Shown here: piece by piece, positions 1 to 5,738 of the stretch
Position numbering within the stretch: position 1 is the first letter of the stretch
How the letters are laid out: each line of letters starts with the position of its first letter
Assembly: GCF_943912555.1 (NCBI RefSeq)
Contig: NZ_CALTUR010000104.1
Coordinates: 1-5,739 of the forward strand
Source of the DNA: an uncultured Streptococcus sp.
Lineage (GTDB): Bacteria; Bacillota; Bacilli; Lactobacillales; Streptococcaceae
DNA length: 5,739 nucleotides
Direction of reading: 5' to 3'
Notes under the pieces: model-generated
Seen by the model: only the letters and a program-made list of their open reading frames with translations
What the model was told of the DNA's origin: nothing
Databases searched by the model: none
Translations under genes and position numbers: made by a program

Positions 1-71
1 GCCACAAAGACCGCACAAGCTCCAATGATACTTACGACAACTAATTTTCGAATATCTTTTACTGAAAACAT
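1..71 (-). CDS. ABC transporter permease (FtsX/MacB-like), N-terminus only
   Basis: Partial gene running off the left edge; 23 codons are visible. The product begins MFSVKDIRKLVVVSIIGACA. A short positively charged cytoplasmic stretch (K5, R8, K9) leads straight into a hydrophobic helix, as expected for the first membrane segment of an FtsX-like permease. The start ATG (71-69) lies 3 nt after the stop of the ABC ATPase gene, and a modest GGATGG ribosome site sits inside the end of that gene, so the two are probably translationally coupled. The family assignment rests mainly on position: MacB/LolD-type ATPases are normally followed by such a permease. Substrate and full topology cannot be judged from this fragment. 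Confidence 0.7.
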   Translation of the reverse strand, partial: MFSVKDIRKLVVVSIIGACAVFV

Positions 72-74
72 GGC

Positions 75-755
75 TTACCATCCAATCTCATAAGCAGTCT
101 GAGGCCGATCATTGGTCACAACTTCGGTAATCTTGCCACTATTGACACGAATAATAGTTCTTGCCATATTCGCAATATTTTGGTTGTGCGTCACCATGAT
201 GAGGGTAAAGCCCAGCTTTTCCTTTAACTCCCAGATATAGTCGAGAATCTTGCGTCCTGTTTCTTCATCGAGGGCTCCCGTCGGCTCATCTAAGAAGAGA
301 ACCTCTGGTTTTTTGGCCAAGGCCCGAGCAATGGAGACTCTCTGCTGTTCCCCACCTGACAATTCACTCGGATACTTGTCCAGCTTATCGCCAAGTCCCA
401 AATCCTCAATAATCTGCAAAAAATCATGATTGTTTGCCAGGTCCGCCCCCATCTTTACATTCTGTCTGACTGTTAGATTAGGCAATAAATAATACTGCTG
501 AAAAATAAAGGCAATCTTCTCACGTCTAAAGGCTGTCAATTGAATATCTGTGAGTTGAGCTAAATCCTGTCCTTGAATGAGGATATGTCCCTCATCTACC
601 TTTTCTAAACCTGACAAAACGTTTAAGAGAGTTGACTTGCCTGATCCAGAAGGACCGAGGATAACCACATCATCCTGGTCTTGAATCTGCAAATCAATCC
701 CTTTTAAAACCTTGGTTTGGCCGTAACTTTTGTGCACATTTTCTAGTTGAATCAT
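75..755 (-). CDS. ABC transporter ATP-binding protein, MacB/LolD/FtsE type
   Basis: A 226-residue ATPase that would energise the membrane permease encoded just downstream, for export or for extraction of a lipophilic substrate or peptide; the substrate is unknown. All nucleotide-binding motifs are intact: Walker [10 protein letters not shown] (34-42), Q-loop Q86, ABC signature LSGGEQQRV (132-140), Walker B VLFLDEP with D156 and E157 (152-158), D-loop near 160-163 and switch histidine H190. Length and the LDEPTGALD wording are typical of the MacB/LolD/SalX subfamily. The ATG at 755 is chosen because it opens the usual [12 protein letters not shown] start, has an AGGAAAG ribosome site just upstream, and overlaps the tetR stop as ATGA. 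An ATG 12 codons earlier lies inside tetR and adds residues unlike the family. It is probably expressed from the tetR promoter and repressed by TetR. Confidence 0.93.
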   Translation of the reverse strand: MIQLENVHKSYGQTKVLKGIDLQIQDQDDVVILGPSGSGKSTLLNVLSGLEKVDEGHILIQGQDLAQLTDIQLTAFRREKIAFIFQQYYLLPNLTVRQNVKMGADLANNHDFLQIIEDLGLGDKLDKYPSELSGGEQQRVSIARALAKKPEVLFLDEPTGALDEETGRKILDYIWELKEKLGFTLIMVTHNQNIANMARTIIRVNSGKITEVVTNDRPQTAYEIGW

Positions 756-1327
756 TTCTTTCCTACCATTTCTTTGATGAGAGATTGACAAACCTCTGTC
801 AGTAATCCAATCACTTCTTCCATGCTGAATTGATAAATGCCAGAAGCAACCATTGAGGCCATCCCGTGTGAGTAGATAAATAGATGCTGGTACAAGCGAC
901 CAGCCTCCTCTACAGTCAAAGGATAGTCTGCGACAATCGAATCCAGAACCAATTGGTAACTATGATCCTTCACGGGAAGAAAATCTTGAAAGCGACGAAT
1001 CGGATCTTTGCTGAGATTTTGGAAAAGCAATTGAAAGAGTTGGGGTTCTTTTGAGGCGAAAAGGATATAAGCAACCCCGACGGATCGAAAAGGCTTCTCA
1101 TCTTCTAAGGCCTTACGAATATACTCCACCACGACCATTTCCGCAGCACCAATAATCTCTGCTTGTAACTCGGCCATATTGGCAAATTGCCCAAAAATGA
1201 CTCTAGGTGTGGCTCCCAGTTGCTCCGCTAATGCTCGAGCCGTCAAACTAGCCATGCCCTCTTCTCTCACCAATTGTAAAGCTTTCCCAATGATAGCCTC
1301 TTTACTAAATTTAACCTTTGGTGGCAT
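752..1327 (-). CDS. TetR/AcrR-family transcriptional repressor
   Basis: A 191-residue regulator. The N-terminal helix-turn-helix is clear at about residues 9-52: FSKEAIIGKALQLV, then TARALAEQLGATPRVIF and GQF, where TetR proteins usually have YxxF. The rest is an all-helical ligand-binding and dimerisation domain; the HGMAS motif (154-158) followed by GIYQFSMEE resembles the C-terminal domain of AcrR-like proteins with WHG-type motifs. ATG 1327 is preferred because AAAGGAG lies a few bases upstream; a second in-frame ATG seven codons earlier has no such site. The gene overlaps the ABC ATPase start by 4 bp. A tandem palindrome sits between its promoter -10 and its start codon, so it very likely represses its own operon and is released by a compound the transporter handles. 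The ligand is unknown. Confidence 0.92.
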   Translation of the reverse strand: MPPKVKFSKEAIIGKALQLVREEGMASLTARALAEQLGATPRVIFGQFANMAELQAEIIGAAEMVVVEYIRKALEDEKPFRSVGVAYILFASKEPQLFQLLFQNLSKDPIRRFQDFLPVKDHSYQLVLDSIVADYPLTVEEAGRLYQHLFIYSHGMASMVASGIYQFSMEEVIGLLTEVCQSLIKEMVGKK

Positions 1328-1341
1328 AAGACTCCTTTCAC

Positions 1342-1369
1342 GAAACATTTGTTGCGCAACACTTGTTGC
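1342..1369. promoter_or_regulatory. Tandem palindromic operator, probably for the adjacent TetR
   Basis: Two abutting 14-bp inverted repeats, each of the form 6 bp, 2-bp spacer, 6 bp. Copy A (1356-1369) is perfect: GCAACA-CT-TGTTGC. Copy B (1342-1355) is the same with one half-site degraded: GAAACA-TT-TGTTGC. The inner half-sites also form a perfect palindrome, TGTTGCGCAACA (1350-1361). The array begins 4 bp downstream of the tetR -10 element and covers the expected transcription start, a normal place for a repressor to block initiation. Binding by this TetR is inferred from position and symmetry. Confidence 0.8.
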
Positions 1370-1373
1370 ATAA

Positions 1374-1403
1374 AGAATACCATAAAAAAGAAAGACTTGT
1401 CAA
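1374..1403 (-). promoter_or_regulatory. Promoter of the tetR-ABC operon
   Basis: Reading the minus strand, a perfect -35 TTGACA (1403-1398) is followed after 18 bp by TATTCT (1379-1374), which matches the -10 consensus at 4 of 6 positions. The -10 is preceded by TGG, giving an extended -10 (TGnTATTCT). Transcription would start inside the tandem operator and give a leader of about 40 nt before the tetR start. Confidence 0.82.
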
Positions 1404-1443
1404 GAAAAAACTGTAAAACACAAAACAAAAAACAGCGAACTTT

Positions 1444-1620
1444 TTATTTCTTTGCTCCCCATCCGATGGCATCGCTAGGTGGATTTTCAATATCAATCCA
1501 GATGAATTCAATGCCGGTTTCGCCATTATTAAACTTGGTCAAACGAATTCCGTTGATTTCCAGTTCATTGAGTCGTTGACTTGTCAAAACTTCACGTTCT
1601 TTCAACTGGAAAGCATACAT
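1444..1620 (-). CDS. Small protein of unknown function (58 residues) behind the AEP-helicase gene
   Basis: An open frame of 58 codons from ATG 1620 to TAA 1444, not recognised. The product starts MYAFQLKEREVLTSQRL and ends DAIGWGAKK. The first half looks like a charged amphipathic helix (about 6-22), the middle like a beta hairpin (IRLTKFNNGETGIEFIWIDI, about 25-44), then a Pro-rich turn and a short tail. There is no signal peptide or membrane segment. It begins 21 nt after the stop of the large helicase gene and in the same reading frame, so it would share that transcript. No convincing Shine-Dalgarno is visible; the upstream 20 nt are almost pure A/T. It may be a real accessory protein, the surviving tail of a longer gene, or a product of rare readthrough of the helicase TAG. 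The sober amino-acid composition argues against random sequence. Confidence 0.5.
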   Translation of the reverse strand: MYAFQLKEREVLTSQRLNELEINGIRLTKFNNGETGIEFIWIDIENPPSDAIGWGAKK

Positions 1621-1641
1621 AGAAATTTTTAAAAATTTTCT
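1621..1641. repeat. AT-rich palindrome between the helicase stop and the small ORF
   Basis: The core AAATTTTTAAAAATTT (1623-1638) is a perfect 16-bp palindrome; flanking AGA and TCT bases extend it with one extra T. It fills nearly all of the gap between the helicase TAG and the downstream ATG, where a ribosome site would be expected. It contains only A-T pairs, so it would be a weak hairpin. No function is assigned. Confidence 0.45.
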
Positions 1642-4320
1642 CTATCGTAAACCTGCCACTAGTTCAGAAACTATACTAGCTGATTCCAAACGTAATATGG
1701 TCATTTCATCTACCTTCCCTAATAATGGCATTGCACCATACCAAACAATGGTCTTGTTTACCAAAAGAATAGGCGTGACTATTTTTGATTGAGTGAAAGA
1801 CACTTTAATCTTCGTGCTCTTCAACTGGTCTAGCCATGCTTTATTTGCAACCGTCTCTGGTATACATATCTCAATTTGACTAATCCTAAATTCTTTTAGA
1901 AAATTCATTAGTTTTGTCTGGTGCACATAAGGTAAAATAAGCAGACATTCCTGTCTTTCCCCTGCTAAGTCCTCTCTCAAGATATTCTCATATCTACTAT
2001 CAACATAAACGAATTGTTTCTCCTCACCCTCAATGACACGATAATCCATCTTTCGATAAGCTACTTGTCTTTTCTGAAACATCTTTTCTAAATAAGGAAC
2101 ATGAATATCCACATAATCGAAAATACGCACCAAAGACTTATCCTTGTAGTTTCTATGAATCCGACCTGCATACTGAATCAAATTATTTTTCCAAGAAAAG
2201 GGCGCTGCCAAGATAAGCGTGTCTAGCTGAGGCAAGTCAAAACCTTCACCAATGTATTTCCCAGTAGACAACAAAACAAACCCTTTATCTAGCTGTTCTA
2301 GCGTCTCTAGTAAACTTGTTCTCTCTCGGACTTTGGTTTTTCCACTGATAATATAAAAATCATCAACCTCTTTCTCTTTCAATAATTTTTCAAAGACATC
2401 TATCTGCTGAATTCGATTGACTAGAACCAAGATATTCCGCCCTTCTGCCACTTGGTCTAGAATATCCTTGAGAATCATCTGATTCCTCACTGAGTCAGTA
2501 GCAATCCAATCACTAAGCTGTATAAAATTACTTGCTTTGGTCTTTTCAATCTCCAAATGACCAAAAGAAGTGAATCTTAATTGCAATTGCCGTTTAAAAT
2601 CCGTTTCCCTCTTATCAGCAGTATGGATTATCTCACCAATTCTCTGAAAAACAATAGGCTCATGACCATTCTTACGCTCAGGCGTAGCCGTCAAACCGTA
2701 AAGATACTTCCCTCTAAACTGTGCCACAACTTTTTCAAACATCAAAGCAGATACGTGATGACACTCATCCACAATCATCATCTCATACTCATCCAAAAGA
2801 CTTTGACTATTTTCCAACTTAAATAGAGATTGAATCATAACAACATCAACCAGTTTACTCAGCCATTTCTTAGTCCCACCGTACTTCCCAACATAGCCGA
2901 TTACCTTTTCACGACCTGATGCCGTATAACGGGTAGCTTCTTCCTCTTCGAAAGTCAAAAAATGGTTTAAACGATCCAGCCATTGGTCTAAGAGTTGCCT
3001 GTTATGAACTAGGATAATTGTTTTGGTCTTCCGTTCAGAGATGAGAGCAGCACCTAAAACGGTCTTCCCAAAACCAGTCTCCGCATGGAGTAAACCATTT
3101 TCTTTGGAAATCATATCTGACAGGGCTAACTCTTGCTCAAAAGTGAGTTCTCCCTTAAATTCCACTCTAATGGACCTTTGTACCTTTCTCCTATCTTCCA
3201 CAGATACCTGCTTAAATTTATCTTGCAATGGATACAGCAAGCCTCTTGGCAGCCATAAATAATGATCGGATTCTCCAAATAAATACATTCGCTCAGGAAT
3301 TTGATAGGTTGGCTGTCGCATAGCCTGCTTTAAATAAAATTCGGGATTAGAAAAGGAAGCCATATTTTTCAAGAAAAACAGTGTCTTGGGTGTCACAGAC
3401 GATTTTTCAAGTTGGATCATATTGGATAAGACGACCTTCAACTCCTTATCCAATTCTTGCTTGCCTAACTCCTCTTGGATTAACAGTGCCACTTTAGCAG
3501 TTGAAACCCTCTGGATTTCTTGTAAATACCTCCATTGGTCTTCATAAGGTTGAAAATGTTCATCCACAAAGACCGTTCGCCCTTGATGATAAGCTTCTCC
3601 TTGAAAAGGAAGGGCAATCAAATTACCAAATCCACCTTTAGGAAGGACATCCTGATTCGGAAACATGCGATCAAAAGAATCAAAGGACAGTTGCATACTT
3701 TCCTGCATTGCCAATTCTAATAGTTTCTTTCCAAATAAGCGAGCCTCTCGACACGGAATCGCTTCCTCAAAGAAGAACCAAATATGGAGTCCTTGACCCG
3801 AACGAGAAATCTCTAGATGAGCTTCCATCTGGCGTTCCCTGGCTATTCTATGAATGGTTAAACCGGCTTCTTTCCAATCTCCTTCATCCAAATCCAGTAC
3901 CAAAAAATAACAGCTATCATCTAAGTGCATAGGAAAGATACCAATGGCTATCTCCCCACGAAAATGAGATTTCAAAACGGAGTCCGTCAATGTCTGGAAA
4001 CTCCGTTTTTCAGGCGGCAACTGCTTCCAACCATAATCATAGGAAGGAAAATACTGAATTTTCCCTTGATCATTGATAAAACTCTTAGCATAAACATCAA
4101 AACGGCCAGCAAACACAGAGGTAAACAATTGTAATTTTTCTTGCGTCGTCAAGCGACTACTTTGAAGTTGGAACATCTCCTCGAACTGAGAGCGTTCCAT
4201 AATAAACTGACTCTTGTCTTTAAGACGTTTACACAAGAAAAACTCACTATCCCCATTAAAAGAAGAAAAGACATCAAGTACTTCTACCACAATTCCATCC
4301 AAAGACACAAAAACAGCCAT
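1642..4320 (-). CDS. AEP (TOTE-type) primase - SF2 helicase - degenerate PLD-like protein
   Basis: An 892-residue cytoplasmic protein. Residues 1-55 form a short beta-rich segment of unknown type. About 60-270 is an archaeo-eukaryotic primase-like domain of the kind annotated in TOTE conflict systems: metal-binding DxD (D143, D145) in LVLDLDEGDW, SGQGLH (174-179), and FDRMFPNQD followed by GGFGNLIALPFQ (216-240). About 385-740 is a superfamily II helicase: AETGFGKT (413-420), DECH (518-521), GLTATP (542-547), the GEGFD-containing motif V region (685-704) and QYAGRIHR (716-723). About 790-892 resembles a single PLD nuclease module ending in IVWYG (858-862) and a LRLES block, but its HKD residues are missing. 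Its likely role is NTP-driven action on invading nucleic acid. The start at 4320 is set by a near-perfect Shine-Dalgarno; the longer frame from GTG 4380 begins upstream of the promoter -10. Domain calls are strong; the defence role is inferred from family knowledge and neighbours. Confidence 0.9.
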   Translation of the reverse strand: MAVFVSLDGIVVEVLDVFSSFNGDSEFFLCKRLKDKSQFIMERSQFEEMFQLQSSRLTTQEKLQLFTSVFAGRFDVYAKSFINDQGKIQYFPSYDYGWKQLPPEKRSFQTLTDSVLKSHFRGEIAIGIFPMHLDDSCYFLVLDLDEGDWKEAGLTIHRIARERQMEAHLEISRSGQGLHIWFFFEEAIPCREARLFGKKLLELAMQESMQLSFDSFDRMFPNQDVLPKGGFGNLIALPFQGEAYHQGRTVFVDEHFQPYEDQWRYLQEIQRVSTAKVALLIQEELGKQELDKELKVVLSNMIQLEKSSVTPKTLFFLKNMASFSNPEFYLKQAMRQPTYQIPERMYLFGESDHYLWLPRGLLYPLQDKFKQVSVEDRRKVQRSIRVEFKGELTFEQELALSDMISKENGLLHAETGFGKTVLGAALISERKTKTIILVHNRQLLDQWLDRLNHFLTFEEEEATRYTASGREKVIGYVGKYGGTKKWLSKLVDVVMIQSLFKLENSQSLLDEYEMMIVDECHHVSALMFEKVVAQFRGKYLYGLTATPERKNGHEPIVFQRIGEIIHTADKRETDFKRQLQLRFTSFGHLEIEKTKASNFIQLSDWIATDSVRNQMILKDILDQVAEGRNILVLVNRIQQIDVFEKLLKEKEVDDFYIISGKTKVRERTSLLETLEQLDKGFVLLSTGKYIGEGFDLPQLDTLILAAPFSWKNNLIQYAGRIHRNYKDKSLVRIFDYVDIHVPYLEKMFQKRQVAYRKMDYRVIEGEEKQFVYVDSRYENILREDLAGERQECLLILPYVHQTKLMNFLKEFRISQIEICIPETVANKAWLDQLKSTKIKVSFTQSKIVTPILLVNKTIVWYGAMPLLGKVDEMTILRLESASIVSELVAGLR

Positions 4321-4325
4321 AAGAG

Positions 4326-4335
4326 TCACCTCCTT
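4326..4335 (-). promoter_or_regulatory. Strong ribosome binding site of the AEP-helicase gene
   Basis: AAGGAGGTGA on the minus strand, an almost full complement of the 16S rRNA tail, with 8 nt between GGAGG and the ATG at 4320. It fixes the start codon at MAVFVSLDG and predicts efficient translation. Confidence 0.88.
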
Positions 4336-4350
4336 GATTCCTATAGGCTG

Positions 4351-4379
4351 ATTATAACAAGAATAGCTGAAATTGTACA
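4351..4379 (-). promoter_or_regulatory. Promoter of the AEP-helicase gene
   Basis: On the minus strand, a perfect -10 TATAAT (4356-4351) is preceded by TGT, making a full extended -10. At 17 bp spacing upstream is TGTACA (4379-4374), matching TTGACA at 4 of 6 positions. Transcription should start near 4344, giving a leader of about 25 nt. No operator is obvious over the start site, so expression may be constitutive. Confidence 0.82.
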
Positions 4380-4391
4380 CGAAAATAAAAT

Positions 4392-4432
4392 CCGAATAAT
4401 ACTTATTCCGTCTCGCACCAGAAGGTACGAGG
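4392..4432. repeat. Two small imperfect palindromes upstream of the AEP-helicase promoter
   Basis: Between the fic terminator and the helicase promoter there are two adjacent dyads. The first (4392-4410) pairs GAATAA with TTATTC around a 3-nt centre, with one outer mismatch. The second (4412-4431) pairs CTCG with CGAG and ACC with GGT around AGAA, with one internal mismatch. They lie just upstream of the -35 and could be a protein-binding region, or the degenerate end of a small mobile repeat. The rest of 4381-4465 shows nothing recognisable. Confidence 0.3.
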
Positions 4433-4465
4433 TAAATAGAGTTTAAACGAGCAGTCTATAAAATT

Positions 4466-4516
4466 AAAAAAACGCATATCATCAAGCGACACTAAAACTT
4501 TGATGATATACGTTTT
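4466..4516 (-). terminator. Rho-independent terminator after fic
   Basis: ATATCATCAA (4476-4485) pairs perfectly with TTGATGATAT (4500-4509). After one C/A mismatch the stem continues as AAAACG with CGTTTT, around a 14-nt loop. Read on the minus strand, it ends in seven T residues followed by AATTTT, a good U-tract for transcripts from fic. The plus-strand side ends in only four T residues, so termination in the other direction would be weaker. It lies about 60 nt past the fic stop and separates fic from the helicase transcription unit. Confidence 0.88.
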
Positions 4517-4574
4517 CTTGTGGAAATACTTACTTCATTTTTTCCTAAAATTCAATGTTTACTCAGTATTAGGA

Positions 4575-5378
4575 TTATGAAAGATCGAGGTCTAAATCTA
4601 GATACATTTTTTCTGAAGATAAATCATTTTGACCACCGAGCAAGAGATTTTCAAAAAAAGCTGTTAAAAACTCAGGACGTCGCTGTAAAATCTTTGCATT
4701 ATCTAATACCAAGGCATCACGAAAATACTTGGAATGTTGCTGAAATGGTGTATTATCAATATCAAAACCAAACTCACGAAGATACTGAATCAAAAAAACC
4801 GTTACTGTCCGAGTGTTTCCTTCGCGAAATGGATGAATCTGCCAGATTCCTGAAATAAAATGCTGGATTTTTTTAACCACATCCACCTGAGTTAGTGTCG
4901 CATATGCAACTTGTCTTTCCTGATTAAAATCATAATCCAAGGTCATTTGAATCATAGAGAAATCAGAGTACACAACACTTTCACCATTCAAAACAGGTTC
5001 ATTCTTTGTGATATTGGTCTGACGAAATTGCCCCACCGGAATAGAGGGTTCAAATATATCTTGGAACAACTCCTTATGAATAGCAAGTAAGGTCGCAGGA
5101 CTGAAGCTAAAGCCTCTTCGAGACAATAGTTCTACAATACGTAGAGAAACCAAGTCTGCCTCCTCCGTACTTGCATCAATGGTATGATGATAAGCCGTTG
5201 CATCCTCATAAACCTGCTCATAAGTCAGTTCACCCCGAGCCTGTTTCTCAGCCAAAGATTCCATATAAGCTGATGGCACTAGATTGTCAACTTTCTGCAG
5301 ACCAAAACCTATCCGCCATAAGTCACGCTTAGCTTCATAAGACAAGTTTGGATTGTCAATGTTGTAAGTTGGTTGCAT
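4575..5378 (-). CDS. Fic-domain protein (probable AMP transferase)
   Basis: A 267-residue cytoplasmic protein. The catalytic Fic motif is complete as HPFREGNTR (182-190), with H182 the expected catalytic base, E186 the Mg-binding acid, and N188 and R190 for phosphate binding; T replaces the second Gly of the classic HPFxxGNGR, as in many relatives. A beta-hairpin flap region, GQFRQTNITKNEPVL (116-130), precedes it, and YFRDALV (218-224) follows. Residues 12-65 (DLWRIGFGLQKVD, then MESLAEKQARGELTYEQVYED) match the helical N-terminal region common in Gram-positive Fic proteins of this length. No separate antitoxin gene adjoins it, and no clear S/TxxxE(G/N) inhibitory helix is seen at the N-terminus. 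The start at 5378 has AAAGGA about 7 nt upstream. The tail reads MYLDLDLDLS, a small Leu-Asp repeat. The target protein is unknown; a role in stress or phage response is inferred from context only. Confidence 0.9.
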   Translation of the reverse strand: MQPTYNIDNPNLSYEAKRDLWRIGFGLQKVDNLVPSAYMESLAEKQARGELTYEQVYEDATAYHHTIDASTEEADLVSLRIVELLSRRGFSFSPATLLAIHKELFQDIFEPSIPVGQFRQTNITKNEPVLNGESVVYSDFSMIQMTLDYDFNQERQVAYATLTQVDVVKKIQHFISGIWQIHPFREGNTRTVTVFLIQYLREFGFDIDNTPFQQHSKYFRDALVLDNAKILQRRPEFLTAFFENLLLGGQNDLSSEKMYLDLDLDLS

Positions 5379-5446
5379 AGAAAGATCCTTTCAATTGTTT
5401 TTCTGTGTCATAGGTAAATGGTGAAATGTGCATGGAATTGGCGTAA

Positions 5447-5452
5447 ATTATA
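5447..5452 (-). promoter_or_regulatory. Possible -10 element for fic
   Basis: A perfect TATAAT on the minus strand would give a leader of about 60 nt before the fic start. No good -35 is found 16-18 bp upstream and there is no TGn extension, so this is tentative. It coincides with the point where the methyltransferase remnant ends. Confidence 0.35.
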
Positions 5453-5564
5453 AAAAACCATCATTGGCATACACCACTCTGAACTCGTTGGTCTGTTCAA
5501 ATCCCAACTCAATTCCCCCAACACCTGAGAAGAAGGCTGCAATATTGTACTTATCAGGTCGGTT
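5448..5564 (-). pseudogene. Remnant of a C5 DNA-methyltransferase (motif I region)
   Basis: A stop-bounded frame (TAG at 5567-5565, TAA at 5450-5448) encodes about 38 residues that include YNIAAFFSGVGGIELGFE and then VVYAND. This is the hallmark S-adenosylmethionine-binding motif I (FxGxGGxxxGF) and the start of motif II (AND) of cytosine-5 DNA methyltransferases, at the spacing seen near the N-terminus of that family. After AND the similarity stops and the frame ends within four codons; motif IV (PCQxFS) and everything after it are absent. Upstream, an ATG at 5595 opens a frame (MLPHNKPSTLEPT) that ends at TGA 5556; a single-base indel near 5556-5568 would join it to the methyltransferase frame and restore a normal N-terminus. 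The gene therefore carries both a frameshift and a large 3' deletion and cannot be functional. Confidence 0.78.
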
Positions 5565-5600
5565 CTAACGTAGAGGGTTTGTTGTGTGGTAACATGTTTT

Positions 5601-5738
5601 CTAAAGATTCAATTTCTCTCTCAAATCTCTTAACTTACTTCTGTGTATATCTAAATCATTTTCAAATATCTTTATCCTAGAATCTTCATTAGATACAATA
5701 TAGAAGCATTTTTTTCTATGATCAAATGCTTCCCTAAC
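5601..5738 (-). CDS. 3' end of an unidentified gene
   Basis: An open frame enters from the right edge and gives 45 residues before TAG 5603-5601. The visible tail is charged and mostly helical, with CFYIVSNEDSRIKIFENDL in the middle and HRSKLRDLREKLNL at the end. I do not recognise a family. The stop is followed after 5 nt by the ATG that probably began the ruined methyltransferase gene, a spacing typical of operon partners, so it could be a restriction enzyme or regulator of a former restriction-modification locus. That is inference from position only. Whether this gene is itself intact cannot be seen. Confidence 0.5.
   Translation of the reverse strand, partial: VREAFDHRKKCFYIVSNEDSRIKIFENDLDIHRSKLRDLREKLNL

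Noticed and set aside
756..791. Longer ABC ATPase start at ATG 791
   Set aside because: The extra 12 residues come from the end of tetR and do not resemble the family; ATG 755 has a ribosome site and an ATGA overlap with tetR.
1328..1348. Longer TetR start at ATG 1348
   Set aside because: It falls inside the operator and lacks a ribosome site; ATG 1327 follows AAAGGAG.
1404..1443. Terminator after the 58-codon ORF
   Set aside because: The DNA is T-rich on the minus strand, but the only stem is 4 bp (CTGT/ACAG) around a loop of about 17 nt, too weak to call. Readthrough toward tetR is possible.
1338..1526. A 62-codon minus-strand frame overlapping the tetR promoter and the 58-codon ORF
   Set aside because: It crosses the promoter and operator in a different frame, has low-complexity composition and no ribosome site.
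4321..4380. Longer helicase start at GTG 4380, adding 20 residues
   Set aside because: It begins upstream of the -10 TATAAT and has no ribosome site, whereas ATG 4320 has a near-perfect Shine-Dalgarno.
2581..4446. Several plus-strand frames of 60-100 codons opposite the helicase gene
   Set aside because: They are antisense to a well-supported coding frame, have no family resemblance and lack ribosome sites.
4520..4858. A plus-strand 112-codon frame opposite fic
   Set aside because: It is antisense to the Fic catalytic motif region, with no recognisable domain or ribosome site.
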